Assembly: GCA_964016875.1 (NCBI GenBank) | Contig: OZ024718.1 | Coordinates: forward strand, 2,733,001 to 2,797,000 | From: Fallopia convolvulus | Lineage: Eukaryota; Streptophyta; Magnoliopsida; Caryophyllales; Polygonaceae | DNA: 64,000 nt | Direction of reading: 5' to 3' | In this document: piece after piece, positions 10,902 to 23,534 of the stretch | Numbering within the stretch: the stretch's first letter is position 1 | Layout of the letters: each line of letters starts with the position of its first letter | The notes under the pieces: model-generated | Database searches by the model: none | Told to the model about the DNA's origin: nothing | The model's input: the letters and a program-made list of their open reading frames with translations, nothing else | Position numbers and translations under genes: made by a program

Positions 10902-11201
10902 GCCTACCACAAAATTAGTTCTAGCAAAAATTCAACATAATGTAAACAAAATCATGCTAGAACAAGTGTACTGAATTCACATTTTAAGAACAAAGTCATG
11001 ACCACAAAAATTCAGTACACTACCACAAAATTCTCAATGCCTGTTATTTCCTTCAAAATTTAAACCATTACAGGATGCTTACCAATCATCCAAAAAATCA
11101 GTACACTTGTTCTAGCATCAAGAAAACAAAGTCATATGACCACAAAATTCCAAGCAAGTACTAAAGAAAAAAAATTCAAAAGCAACACCACACCAGAAAA
11201 A

Positions 11202-12697
11202 TCAGACTCTTCGTTTCTTAGGAAGACGACACCCATTATGAGGACGCCTCGTTGTATCCTCAATATACGCGATAGGATTCCTATCACCACGGCCATGGGT
11301 GAACCCTTCTCTCCAAGCGAGAATCGCCTGCTTCTTTTTCTTGAAATGCGTGAACCCATTAACTCTCATAACAACCGACTTCAGCCCGAGATTCCTTGCC
11401 AGCCTTCCGACGTGCTCAGCAGTGGCTTCAGCAGCGTAACGAGACGCCTTGGGCCCGCCTTTCATTTCCTCCAGACAGCCCAAGGACGCGCCCGCCTTCT
11501 TGTTGCCCTTGGAGTCTGTGATCGTGACAAATGTGTTGTTCTTGATCAACTTTATGTGTACAATGTCTAGTTTCTCGTCTTCGGTTCCTCCTAATCCCAT
11601 TCCTCCCCGGAATCGTCCTTCTTCCTCCAAGATATTTCTCACAAAGGATGTTGCGGTCGGGGCAACTCTTTCGTATTCCTTTGAGGTTGTGGTGTGGATC
11701 ATAGCTCTTGAGTTTGATCTAGCTGAATTGAAGCAACCTTTCATTTTCGCAAAACCAGCCAAAATGAAAAAAAGACAATTGTAATGACAGATTATCAGTC
11801 TGTATTCCTTGAGAGTAATAAAAAAGACAATACAATGAAAAAAAAGGGGAGCTCTACTATCTGGTGTCTTGCATGATTCTACAAGATGTCATTTCTCATC
11901 AATAATAACAGAAATTATCATCCTGTATTTCTTCATCTAATGGTAGTCTACCATTTTTTTTGCTGGCAATTGTAATGACAAATTGGATAAAACTCGTAAG
12001 ATTTCGGATACTTCATGGAATATGAAATTTAAAGTTTCCTAATCTTCATTCCAAGATGATGAAAAGATCGATCTTAGTTAGCTTATCAAGAGGACTCTAA
12101 TATCATCTAATTGGAATGATGTGTCCTACAATCTCAATCATAACAATACATTACACATGACCTTGTAATTGTAAGTTAATGACAAGCCCAACTGTATTGT
12201 CATAAATCTTTCACTAATAGAAAAGAATTCTGTACTGATAAGACATAAGTCAAAAAATTATAGCAAATCTGATTCAGTAAACCTCTCAATGTTCCAATCC
12301 ATTCAGTAAACCTATAAAATGCCCCTGAAATACCAACGAATTTCTCAAAAAGTACATTAAAATTGACATTCAATACTGAATCAGCTTAACGAAGCTATCG
12401 GAATATTGACCTAAAAGAAATTCAGAGGTCCACAATTTCGATACTATCAAGCTAAACCATCACAGCTAGTACTGATTCTAGGTTTTGGCTATCCGAATAA
12501 GGAAACGAAATCGAAAAACAAACTTAAAAAGTTCTGATTTCTATGGTTGCAAGCTGAAACATACAAGCATGAAACCAGAAAATGAGAACAGAAATTGCAA
12601 CGGAGTTATTTACATAAGAAATGGGGAAATCAGTAGAACCTGAGAGGATCCGAGACGCGGGATCGGACGAGACGATCCTTTTGCAGAGATTGAACAT
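11202..12697 (-). CDS. RPS11: Mitochondrial small-subunit ribosomal protein uS11
   Basis: Exon 1 (12697-12640) and exon 2 (11722-11202) join in frame across a 917-bp intron to give 192 residues. The N-terminus MFNLCKRIVSSDPASRILSA is rich in R, S and L with few acids, as expected for a mitochondrial presequence. The rest, from about residue 70, is uS11: LDIVHIKLIKNNTFVTITDS, GGPKASRYAAEATAEHVG and the conserved end RRPHNGCRLPKKRRV. uS11 sits on the small-subunit platform and binds rRNA near the decoding region. An alternative acceptor 15 bases upstream also keeps the frame and would add five residues. Several plants encode this protein in the nucleus, consistent with the presequence. Confidence 0.85.
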
Positions 12698-13379
12698 GGC
12701 TTCCTTGCTTTCGCTGAGCCTGAGAATTCAAAAGTTCTAGGGTTTTTCAGTTTCACGACAGAGAATCGGGGTTGGGGGTGAGTGAGAGATCGGAAGATGA
12801 GATTGATCACTCGATTAATGTTATTGGGCCAATTATCTGGTTGAGAGGCTATTGGGCCTTTTGGGCCTGAAACAGTTTGTTCTGTGACCAAATAAAAAGA
12901 GAATATTATTGAAAATAATGTTTTAATTACGAAAATCTTAATATTATAAGTTCATAAGTACATTTTTTTGGTCGAAGGAAGTCAAGTACTAAGTACATAA
13001 AACTTTTTTATTTGTCTAAGTTTATGCTTTTTATTTGTCAAGTTTATGCTTTAGATAGGATGACAGCTGTTGAAGATTATTTTTTTGTCATCATGCAATT
13101 GGATTGCATGGAAATGTCGAAAACTCTTTTCAATTTTTTATTTTTAGTGAGGGCACTGTGCATGAGAGTCGAACTGAAAACCTCTGAGTATTACCTTTGA
13201 GGCTTAACCATCATTTAATTAGATGTCCGAAGGCAAAATCTTTTCAATTATTCGCCAATGAATATCCCGTTTGATTTGTAAAGGCTATCGTCGCTTGGTT
13301 GGTGATTTTTTAAGAGGGGTGTTCCCATCAGTTGCATAATGTTTTGTCAAGGCTGATTATTCCTTCTCCTGCCCCTTTT
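12698..13379. other. uS11 promoter side and intergenic DNA
   Basis: The part next to the gene (12698-12890) should hold its leader and promoter; no clear TATA box was seen. The rest has no gene. Around 13150-13240 a piece resembles text at 38660-38930 (AGATGTCCGAAGGC), probably an old dispersed repeat. Confidence 0.4.
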
Positions 13380-13770
13380 TGGTTGGCACTTTCATAGGAA
13401 ATTATCAAGGTAAAAAATATTGATACTTCTATTGTTGGTAATGGAACAGGGGTTATGGTTGTTTTGAGGAATCATCTTGACCTTGTTTTAGGGGCTAAGG
13501 TGAAACATTTTGCTTTTGGTTGGCCAGTTGGTTTTGCAGAAATTTTAGCGGTTAAAGTTGGGGTTGAGGAGGCTGAGTCGAGGGTATGCTGATGTCATTT
13601 TGGACACTGGTGCTCTTCTTGTTGTGCAAGACTTTCATTCTTCTACCCCTATCTTGTCCAATGGTTGCTTGCTATTTGATGATATTAGATTTCTTATCCA
13701 ATTTTTTGTTTCTTTTCAACTGCTTCATGTAAAACGTGAGGGTAATGTTTTTTCTCATACTCTTGCTATG
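13380..13770 (+). pseudogene. LINE-type RNase H fragment (RVT_3-like)
   Basis: Broken frames read GNGTGVMVVLRNHLDLVLGA, then FAEILAVKVGVEEA, then DTGALLVVQDFHSS and finally LLHVKREGNVFSHTLAMIA. This order is that of the RNase H-like domain at the end of plant LINE polyproteins. Reverse transcriptase is missing. The fragment stops exactly where two back-to-back palindromes begin. Confidence 0.6.
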
Positions 13771-13859
13771 ATAGCTCCCGGTGTTAGGGTCCCTAACACC
13801 GGGAGCTATGAATTAAAAGTTAATTCATCCCTAACTTAGGGATGAATTAACTTTTAATT
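13771..13859. repeat. Two consecutive perfect palindromes
   Basis: Palindrome 1 has 19-bp arms (13771-13789 and 13791-13809) around one base. Palindrome 2 has 24-bp arms (13811-13834 and 13836-13859) around one base. They are separated by a single G. No mismatches are seen in either. Such one-base-loop palindromes fit template switching during replication. Confidence 0.85.
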
Positions 13860-14040
13860 ATGTGCTCTCCGTGGGGGTTGATCATCTTGTATGTTTGGAT
13901 CTCATTGAATGAATGGACAGTCTTTCTAAAATCCGTCCTTAAAAGTAAAAAGTTTGTAAATAACCCGTTTTTGGGATTTCTCATGGCAACGCCCTAGTAA
14001 AATGAAGAAGATTGAAAACTTTAATATGAACATTCTTGCC

Positions 14041-15428
14041 GGCAGAATACATCAACAGACACCTGTACTTATAACTTTTTTTCCCTCAGCCCCCCGTACT
14101 ATGAAAGTTTCAAAGAAACACCTCAACTTACTTAAATTTGTTCAATCAAACACTTTAAGCTGACATGGCGGAGCGCGTGAAGGTCAATCAACACTTTGGG
14201 CGAGTTAATAATTTCAATTCGCTGACATGGATTTTTTTTTCAATTTCCCTTTTTCTTATTTATTTTTAAATATGTAAAAGCATAAAAAAAAATTAATTTT
14301 CTACCTTCTTTTATTACTTTTCTTTTATCCCTTCTTTTTCTTTCTTTTTTCCTTTTTTTTTCTCACAACATCCAGAATTCCCTTCTTTTTTTCTCAGATC
14401 TGGAATATCTCCCCAGATCTAGATCTCACAAATTCTTTAAACTTTAAACAACTCTAAGAAGGAAGAACGAGAGAGATTTAGGGAGGAAGGTCACAAGTTC
14501 ATTCAACTGATAAAGAGTCCTAAGAAGGAGGGCCAATTTCATTCAACTGAAAATCGCCGACGGATCTCACAAGTTCTTTCAACTGATAAACAACCCAAGA
14601 AAGAAGGAACCAGAGAGGGGAAGAAGGAAGGTCACAAGTTCATTCAACACGGACTCGGAGAAAGAAATCAAAACCGCCAATGGATCAAGACGGAACACGG
14701 ACTCGGGAGAAAGAAATCTTCACCGCTGGCATACCTTCTTGATAATCCCGCTTTTCAATTTCTCGTTCCCAATTCCCCTCTTTCTAGGGTTCTCGTCCAT
14801 GGATCTTGTTGAGATTGCAGGCGTGTTTGGATTTGAGATTTCTAGGGTTTTATGAGGTGTGTTGGGCTCCAGATTTGAGGGTGGGGGTTGAGACTCCAGA
14901 TCTGTCGGCGGTGAAGAATGGAGACCACCTCCAGATTTCGAATTGTAGTTGACGAGGCAGAGAAGATGTGTTTGGTTGAGAACTCTAGATTTGAGGGCAG
15001 GGTTGTGACCTCCAGATCTGTCGGTGGTGAAGAATGTCGTCGGTGAAGAATGGGGCATGTGGATGAAGAATGGAGAATGGAGTTCGTCGGTGAAAAATTT
15101 GTATTTGACGAGGAAGAGAAGATGTGTCGGCGGTGAAGATTGGAGGCCTTCGTTCCATCCCGATTCTCTGTTGTTCATTGAATAAAAGATCAAGAAAAGA
15201 AAAAGAAAAAAATGTTTATATTTTTCTTTTGTTAAAATTAATAAATTTAATTAAATTATCCACATGGCACAAATTAATTCCACGTCAGCGCGCGTAAGTT
15301 TCACCTCAATGAGTTGTGTTTGAACGAACAAATTTAATTAAGTTTAGGTATTTATTTGAACATTTCATATTACGGGGGGCTTAGGGAAAAAAAGTTATAA
15401 GTACAGGTGTCTGTTGATGTATTCTGCC
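14041..15428. mobile_element. Non-autonomous Mutator-like element (MULE), 1388 bp
   Basis: The ends are inverted repeats of about 113 bp, roughly 90% identical, starting GGCAGAATACATCAACAGAC. They are flanked by 10-bp near-copies CATTCTTGCC (14031-14040) and CATTCTAGTC (15429-15438). The sister region upstream of the gene at 23706 has a single CATTCTAGCC at 22058-22067 with no element, so this is a filled site beside a preserved empty one. Long TIRs with 9-11-bp duplications are the hallmark of MULEs. The inside has short internal repeats (GACGAGGAAGAGAAGATGTG-like) and a 157-codon minus frame (15193-14720) that looks like repeat-derived noise. No transposase is present. Confidence 0.85.
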
Positions 15429-15438
15429 CATTCTAGTC

Positions 15439-16771
15439 GTTTTATGATATATACATAATCCAGATTAGTGATTTGTCACATACTTAATATTGTTAAATGA
15501 ATCAACTTCTTTTCTTTTTTTCGTTTGACTCGCCCGGTTCAGTCGATCATGGCTCTTCTTCTCGAAAATGACCATAAAAGAAGTGAGACTGTCACTCGCC
15601 TTCATTGCTATTCGAATTGGGTTCATTCTCAGGACTTCATTTAGCTCTTTACGTTTGAACCGGATACTTAGTAGCTCCATTTCAAAAGTGAACCTTTCAA
15701 TATCGATTTTTTCAATCAATTTGCTTTTCAAAACAGTACAACCTCGTCTATTTTCAAGAATTTCAACTTTTCAACTCCGTGTATATCCCAAATATTTTTT
15801 TTATAAAAACCTAACCGGTTCTTACTAAAATTAGATAAATGTTTAGAAGAATGAGGTCATATTCCAAATAGATTTGTATTGGTATTTTACTGGAATTAAT
15901 CAAGATGATTTGAAGAAGTTTTTGGTTGACCTTTTCTTTATATGGCCTTTTCAACTCATTTCTTCTTCTTTTTTGGTCCAAAAACTCACTTCTTTTATAT
16001 AGTTTGACAATTAGCTTATAATTAACAATAGACATATGATTAATTATGCTTACAGGTAATGAGTGATTTGATCGATCAACTAACTATTTTTATACAATTA
16101 TAGTATTATTAGTTAATATCTAATTGTTGTGTAAATAATTTTGAAAAAAAACTATATAATTTTTCTTGGATGCTTAACCGTTTGACTAGATGCCCGAAAA
16201 CAACTTTTAACTTATTTAAGTTGATATAATTTCTCTTTTTATTGACTCGTACTATTCCCTTTTCATTGAGTTGGTCGGCGCAAACCGGTATGCATAATTC
16301 ATTAATTTTTTCGAATAGTTTACAAATATGGGGTTCACCATATATAGATGATTCTCTTTTCAAAAAAAAACATTGTAAATTATATCTTTGTACAACAAAT
16401 TTAAATGGTAAGGTACGGTTTATATACTAAACGAGATTTTTTAATCATCTAATGAAATTATAAATTTGAATGTGAAAAGCGAAAAACAAAGATGTGAACA
16501 ATGTCGGGAAGATTAGATCATTAAATTTAATCATGCCATGTATTAACGTATCGTCTCACAAGTCACGATTAATTATTGTTATTGGTTTATCATGATGTAA
16601 CATTTTCACTAATTAATTAACCAAATCAATTGCAATGTCAATCCAATTCAATGTTTGGAAATGCTCTTACACATACTACTTGCAATATCTAATCTTTAAT
16701 ATCCTTGTCCAACGTTTAATGAATGGACATGAATATGATCATTTCATTGTTCTCGAGTCTCAAAACACCAC
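15439..16771 (+). repeat. Duplicated upstream region of extensin pair A (left copy)
   Basis: From the MULE edge to the gene, the sequence aligns with 22068-23569 upstream of the second gene of the pair (for example TTTGTCACAT..., TTAGTTAATATCTAATTGTTG, TAACGTA...CTCACA). The duplicated unit also includes the coding region and the 3' flank to about 19125 / 25290. A stretch near 16170-16210 (CTTAACCGTTTGACTAGATGCCCGAA) matches a dispersed repeat also seen near 13205 and 38910. Confidence 0.7.
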
Positions 16772-16779
16772 TATATAAG
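16737..16779 (+). promoter_or_regulatory. Core promoter of extensin-like gene A1
   Basis: The TATA box TATATAA is at 16772-16778, 138 bases before the ATG. Thirty bases upstream is ATTTCATTGTT. This block, down to CACCACTATATAAG, is shared by all four extensin-like genes in the window. Confidence 0.75.
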
Positions 16780-16909
16780 CCATTTGAACTTCATTCAAAA
16801 AACACACAATCAAACTAGTTCAATTCCCAACACAAAGAATCAACTAACAAATTGAATATCGTCTTCGTCATCGAAAAATCTCCTCCTCGCTCGTGAATCA
16901 ACGAGCACC

Positions 16910-18148
16910 ATGGCGACAATCTTGAAGTATGTGGCCTTTGCTATGGTTTTGAGCTTCATGGCCACTTTCGCCATGGCAGCCGATTACTCCCCTTCACCGG
17001 ACTACAAATCTCCACCACCGTATAGTTACTATTCGCCTCCATACTATTACTATTCACCACCACCACCATACTACAACTCCCCACCATATTACTATAAATC
17101 ACCGCCATACTACTCACCGCCTTCATACTACTATTCTCCTCCTACATATTACTCTCCGCCTTCATACTCACCTCCAAAATATTACTCACCGTCTCCGTAC
17201 TATTCCCCTCCCACATATTCGCCTCCTAAGTATTACTCACCACCAACATATTCTCCTCCTTCATACTCGCCTCCAACATACTATTCTCCTCCCTCATACT
17301 CGCCTCCAAAGTATTACTTGCCACCAACATATTCTCCTCCTGCATACTCGCCTCCAACGTACTATTCTCCTCCTACATATTCGCCTCCTAAGTATTACTC
17401 ACCGCCATCGTATTCTCCTCCTTCATACTCGCCACCAACCTACTATTCTCCTCCCACATATTCACCTCCAAAGTATTACTCACCGCCAACATATTCTCCT
17501 CCTTCATACTCGCCTCCAACGTACTATTCTCCTCCTACATATTCGCCTCCTAATTATTACTCACCGCCATCGTATTCTCCTCCTTCATACTCGCCACCAA
17601 CCTACTATTCTCCTCCCACATATTCACCTCCAAAGTATTACTCACCGCCATCATATTCTCCTCCTTCATACTCACCTCCAACGTACTATTCTCCTCCCAC
17701 ATATTCACCTCCTAAGTATTACTCGCCGCCATCATACTCTTATTCCCCACCCACATATTCACCTCCAAAATACTACTCTTCACCACCATACTATTATTCT
17801 CCCCCGACTTATTCTCCTCCCAAATCGTACTCCCCACCTTCATACTCTCCCCCTAAGTACTACTCTTCATCGCCATACTACTACTCACCTCCAACATATT
17901 ATTCTCCCCCCACATACTCTCCACCGAAATACTACTCACCTCCTTCATACTACTACTCCCCGCCCACATACTCTCCACCGACATATTATTCCCCTCCTTC
18001 GTACTATTATTCTCCTCCTACGTACTCTCCTCCTAAATACTACTCACCGCCTTCTTACTACTCTCCACCTTCATACTATAACTCTCCCCCTTACTACCCT
18101 CCATACTACTACACGTCTCCACCACCTCCCTACTACAAGAAGAAATAA
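16910..18148 (+). CDS. Tyrosine/proline-rich extensin-like cell-wall protein A1
   Basis: A single exon encodes 412 residues. Residues 1-23 (MATILKYVAFAMVLSFMATF AMA) form a clear signal peptide. The mature chain is built almost only of Y, P, S, K and T in repeats such as TYSPPKYYSPP and SYSPPTYYSPP, and ends SPPPPYYKKK. SPPPP blocks occur only near the two ends; elsewhere the block is SPP. Extensins and related proline-rich proteins are secreted to the wall, where prolines are hydroxylated and Y-x-Y or YYY motifs can be cross-linked by peroxidases. This is inferred from composition. Upstream DNA has a TATA box, and the 3' flank is almost identical to that of the copy at 23706. It is a tandem duplicate, with differences mostly in repeat number. 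Confidence 0.88.
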   Translation: MATILKYVAFAMVLSFMATFAMAADYSPSPDYKSPPPYSYYSPPYYYYSPPPPYYNSPPYYYKSPPYYSPPSYYYSPPTYYSPPSYSPPKYYSPSPYYSPPTYSPPKYYSPPTYSPPSYSPPTYYSPPSYSPPKYYLPPTYSPPAYSPPTYYSPPTYSPPKYYSPPSYSPPSYSPPTYYSPPTYSPPKYYSPPTYSPPSYSPPTYYSPPTYSPPNYYSPPSYSPPSYSPPTYYSPPTYSPPKYYSPPSYSPPSYSPPTYYSPPTYSPPKYYSPPSYSYSPPTYSPPKYYSSPPYYYSPPTYSPPKSYSPPSYSPPKYYSSSPYYYSPPTYYSPPTYSPPKYYSPPSYYYSPPTYSPPTYYSPPSYYYSPPTYSPPKYYSPPSYYSPPSYYNSPPYYPPYYYTSPPPPYYKKK

Positions 18149-18456
18149 TCTATTCAATTTAGTTTCGATGAAATAACAACAAGGTCGCGTATGTTGCAAA
18201 CTTGTTCAATTAACCGTTATTGATAGTTACCCTTGATTGGAGATTGAGATAAATATATTTGTGCTAAAGCAATTTATACCTTAGTATTGTAGTTTGTGTT
18301 CATGTACTTGATGCATTACTATGTAAGTCATATATTATATGTTGTTATATATTTTAATTAATGCTTCTAATTATACTAAACTTTGAATCCCTCTCTTATA
18401 TCTTTCTTTTCATTTTTTGACCTATGCCATGGTTGCCAAAATGCTAACAACTAATC

Positions 18457-18997
18457 ACGGGTCTGGTTTCAAAATTGGCTATTTCAGAGTTCCAGAACCG
18501 GGACCAGCTAACCTCTGGTTCCTCGGTTCTGTTTTGGTTCCCGTCGGTTTCGAGGACGGTTTCAGGAGTATTTATTAAAAAAATTAAGTTAAAAAATATT
18601 AAACTTAAGATTAAGTAAAATTAGTGTATCGAAACACTTTATTTTAACTAGATCCAACATCGAAACTAAACTTGAAACTTTAACTTTAACAAAAACCTTA
18701 AAATCAGAAAAGTTAATTTTAATTTTCTTTAAATAATATTTAAATAAACAGTAGAATCGTTGGTTTTGGAACCAGAAAAGGAACATCCAGTTCTCCAGTT
18801 CCAAGGAACGTGGAACTGGGATCCAAACCGTTTGACCCCCGGTTCCACTGGTTTCAGAATAGAAACCGTCGGTTCCCCGGTTCCAAGGAACGTGGAAACG
18901 GGACGGGAACCGATTGACGACCCCCGGTTTCGGATTCAAAACCGACTGGTTTTTTCTGCTCGATTCCCCAGTTCCAAGGGAACCGAACTCATGACTC
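18457..18997. mobile_element. Inserted element with 13-bp direct repeats and GGTTCC-rich ends
   Basis: A 541-bp block is bounded by perfect copies of CTAACAACTAATC (18444-18456 and 18998-19010). The sister 3' flank near 25160-25185 has only one related site (ATAATTAATC) and no insert. Both ends are rich in degenerate GGTTCC and GGAACC words that can pair with each other. The class is uncertain; open frames across it only translate the repeats. Confidence 0.5.
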
Positions 18998-19125
18998 CTA
19001 ACAACTAATCGTGGAGGGTGATTGGCAAGTTGAGGTCAAGTTTGACACTACTAGGTAGTTTTACTATTAGTCACTATAATAAACTAAGAGTGAGCTAATA
19101 TGAATAAAGCGTGTGCATAATTATC

Positions 19126-22057
19126 CTTGATCATTCAAAAAAAAAATCCATTACCCCCCATCTTTTGAAAGGGGTTTTAGCACATAGGCTTTCATGTATA
19201 TAACACTTTGCTCTATTATAGAACACTTTGTCATTAACAAAATATCGCACTAAATATTCAAAAAAAAAACCACTAGCCTTAAACACCTGTATAAGATTGC
19301 ATAATAAACATTGACATAATAAATATGAACCTGACTAAAATGGGTCTCTAACTTTATCCATAAAATAGTTTAAAACCTGCTTACAAAATGTCATTTCATG
19401 TCTTTCTAGTTTTCTACTATCACCGACATAAAATTCAAAACTTCTAGTTTACAAAATATCATTCCATGTCTTTCTAGTTCACTAGTTTACAAAATGTAAT
19501 TCCATGTATTCCTCCGCCTCTGTGCACTTGGTCCACAACCCTTAGTGTTATATAAGAACACTCATGTGAAATACATGAACCTAGATTTAACCAACAAGAA
19601 TTAGATCGTCTAATTCCAGGGTTCATAAAAAGTCATCAAAACTAACCAACAAGAACTACTACAACAAAGGCAAATTGCATGCGATCAAAAACATGTATAG
19701 TATGCACTCATCCTTCATTCATTCAACAATTAACCACACAATAATCCACCATGATCCACTCAAAATCTAATTATAAACGTGAATATCAGCAATTCACAAG
19801 TGCAATGTATTGACTGTTAAGCGAGATCGACGCCTATAGTACTCATGGCATTAACTAAATAAAATTAAGCAAACCATCCTTCATGTTTCATTAAACAGCT
19901 TAATTATCCAAAACAGAGAATTAGATCCGGCCCCTAAATCCTCTCAAATCCTCCTAATGAACCCTAAAATCAATTCAAACCTTGAATAAAAAATCCTAAT
20001 AATGAACCCCAAAATCCAAAAAATCGAAAGAGAAATTATACCTTCTTTTCAACCCATCGAAGATCCTTACTTATCATCTGCCATTGAAATGATGTTGAAC
20101 TTCAATTTGATGCTTCTTTTGAGCATTTGTGATGAAAATTGAATGTTGATGAAAGAGAGGGGAGACGAGCGTTCGTTCCATTCGAGAGGGAGTGTTTTCA
20201 CGAAAGTTGTTCATTCTTTTCAATAGAAAGTAAAAGGCGATTTTGGGTTTGTATATAGTATTTAAAAAATTGCCACCATATCCACTTTTTACCCCGTTTT
20301 TCAAATTTAGCCCACTTTTAATTTGGATAATTGCTCTTGTTAATCTAATAGACCATATATATTTTCAATTTTTAGTATAACCTTATTTTCATTGGAATCA
20401 ACTTCATATTATGGGTGCGTAAGTACTGGGGCTGAACAAATGGATATATCCGATCCGGTCCGGTATATCGGATATCCGGTAAAAATTTTCTCTTAAAATA
20501 TTGATCCGTATCTGATCCGTTAATTGTTGGATATCCAGTAAATTTTTTCTCTTAAAATCTTGATCCGTATCTGATCCGTTAATTGTTGGATATCCGTTAA
20601 GAAATATCCATTTTGAACGGATATCCGGTACCGGATATCTGAACTATCTGTTTTGAAAAAATATTTCTACTACTTTTTTATTTAGGCACAATTAATATGC
20701 ATGATTGACGAATATCGGAATCGAATATTCGTCGATTCGGTTAAATTTTAAGAGAAAGTTTACATTATTGCGGAGAATTGAACCCTTAATGAGTTGAAAT
20801 TTTAGAAAATACTCATTCAAACATCTATGCTACTTAGTATTAATGTGCATTTTTCAAAAAATATATATATAGTACCGGATATCCGATTACTTCAAAATCC
20901 CGATCCGTATTCGGTCCAACTATTCGGAAAAAAATCCCGGGTCAGATGGATAAGGATAGAAAATTATGTGATCTATTCAGATCCGGATTTTATCGGATCG
21001 AATCAATGGATCATGTATTTTTGCTCACCTAGTACGTTTTAATAAAAGTAGTCCACTTTATTACCATGATGTATTGACGAAAAATTTTCTTGGTGACTTG
21101 CAACTTTATTATTTGTGTTCCTATAAGGGAGTGAAAGAAAATGCATTTTTGGTTATCACATGAATTCACATGAAATGGAAAAATTCCAAAAAAGTCAATA
21201 AAATACATGTGTTTGGTTGAAAACCCACGTGAATTTTAACTTCAATGGATTTTCCAATTTTTGCATTTTAAACTAACTTAATTACATAGGGGAGAGTGGG
21301 TAAGATTTTCTTCCTACATAATTTTTTAGGAAATAATTTTTTTACCAAACATGTTTTATAAATTCTTATTATTTGCAAATTCTTATAATTAATTCACATG
21401 AATTAAATACTTTGGAATTATACATTCTGCATTAAACAAACAAGCACTTTAAAGAAAAAAAAATAGGTAGTTACAAGTCTATTTTTATATGGAAAATGAG
21501 GTGGATAAGATAATTTTTTAACTAATATAGAGTGTATTATAAACTACAAAGTAAAATTTTCTATTCACATTTCCTATATTTGTACCAATATATTAATTTG
21601 TTATAACCTTGAAAAGACAATTGTCATTGTCAAGCATCATATATTACATAATACTTTTGGCTTAGCTACAAAGTAAAATTTTGACAAATTGCATGAAAGT
21701 AGTAGCCACTCATTAAAACATATTTTTCTAATAATAGTCTGTAAAATTAAAAGTTTTTAAATAATTTTTTTTGGGGATTTGTTATGACACCACCACCCAA
21801 GTTATTTTTATAGTTTTCCAAGATATATCCCCGATTCATTTGGATTGAACACTAATTCATTTCGGGTATTGCAAAGGTCTATTGATGGGGGAGATGTTTC
21901 TAATTCACTTTCTCTGTACACGTCGTTAGAAAAATTCAAACTTCGCGCCTTTTGAATAAACGCTTAAGAGACCTAGTATCTCATTCTACTAGACAAAGTG
22001 GTTGTTGATACCACCCAATTTGTATAGTAAAATAAAAATTGAAAATCAAATTGTGAA
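19126..22057. other. Spacer between the two A genes, no gene seen
   Basis: No coding sequence is supported. An island of GGATAT/ATATCC words at about 20430-21035 starts CTGGGGCTGAACAAATGG and ends TTTTTGCTCACCTAG, possibly the inverted ends of a hAT-like element, though no 8-bp duplication was confirmed. The rest is AT-rich. Confidence 0.4.
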
Positions 22058-23534
22058 CATTCTAGCCGTCTTATGATATACTATATTGATTACTGATTTG
22101 TCACATTTTTTATATTGTTAAATGAATTAATATCCTTTATTTTATTTTATTTTTCTTACCTTTGGCTCGTTTGGTTCAATCAACCATTGCCGCTCTACGA
22201 TTGAACGGACACTTAGTGACCCTATTTTAAAATAGAATCTCTCAATATCAATTTCTCTAATCAATTTACTTTTTAAAAAGATATAACCTCATCTATTGTC
22301 AGAGCTTCAAACTTTTTAACTTCGTCTATCTTTCAAATAAAAGGTTATAAACCTAATCGATTCTTACTAAAAATAGATAATTATTAAAAAAAAGTGATGT
22401 CATATTCCAAATAGATTGAAGTTTGTGGTTGACCTTTTCTTTATAGGGCCTTTTCAACTAATTTCTTCTTCTTTTGGTAGAAAAAGTCATTTCTTCTTTT
22501 ATATTGTTTGAAAATTAGCTTATAATTAATCATAGATATATGATGAATTATGTTTACATGTAATGAGTGAATTGATCCTTCAACTAACTATATATTTTTA
22601 TACAATTATATTGTTATTAGTTAATATCTAATTGTTGTGTAAATAGTTTTAAAAGAACTAGCTTTATTTAAAAACTTACCTCTCCGAGCTTTTACTATAA
22701 TGAGATTTTTCAATTGGGTTCAATTCACTTTTTTTCACCAAATGAAAAATATTGTTCATCTACATTAGAACTAGTTTACTACAAAGTCATATATCCAATA
22801 GGGTTTGTATGAAGATGCAAGATAACCTTATATTTAAAATTACCTTCAAAACTTTTTATTTGAAACAATAAAACTTGCATTTTTTATATGTAGCTTGTGA
22901 AAAATTGCAACATCAGCCAATTTTTTATTGAGTCCATAGAAGTATGTTAATCAACCAAGTTTTTATTTCTTGGACAAGTCCTGACATTTCATCTAATTAA
23001 TTGCGTTATTTTACTAACTATTAAATTAATAAAAATAACACACTAAAGTTGAGTCCTTGTTTGTACAAATTAAACACGGTAAATTGTCAAGTTAATCTAA
23101 TTTATCTAGTTGGTCGAGCTGGTTGGCGCAAACCAATTTATCTAGTTTGTTCGTTTTATGACTAGTTTACAAATCCGAATTTAAATAATAATTAAGGTAC
23201 TATTTATACAAAATGATAATTTTTTATCATCTGAAATTTCAAATTTGAATGTGAAATCCGAAACAACGATGAGAACAATGTTGAGAAAGATTTCATCATC
23301 AAATTACATTGTCATGTATTAACGTACATATTACCTCACACAATTCACGACTAGTTATAATTATTGGCTTATCATGATGTAACATCTTCACCAATTTATT
23401 AACCAAATCAATTGCAAATATCAATCCAATTTAAAATGTGGAAATGTTCTTATATCTATACACATTTCACACACTACTTGTAATATCTAATCTTTCATAT
23501 CCTTATCCAACGTATTATGAATGGACATGAATTT

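Noticed and set aside
12610..12891. 93-codon minus frame upstream of uS11m
   Set aside because: It overlaps the real first exon in a different frame; the spliced 19-codon presequence joins uS11 in phase and looks like a mitochondrial signal.
14720..15193. 157-codon minus frame inside the MULE
   Set aside because: Its text repeats itself (SSPPTHLLFLV, SSPPTDL) because the DNA has internal repeats; no domain is recognisable.
18589..19008. Open frames of 82-116 codons on both strands
   Set aside because: They translate the GGTTCC-rich insert and have no protein features.
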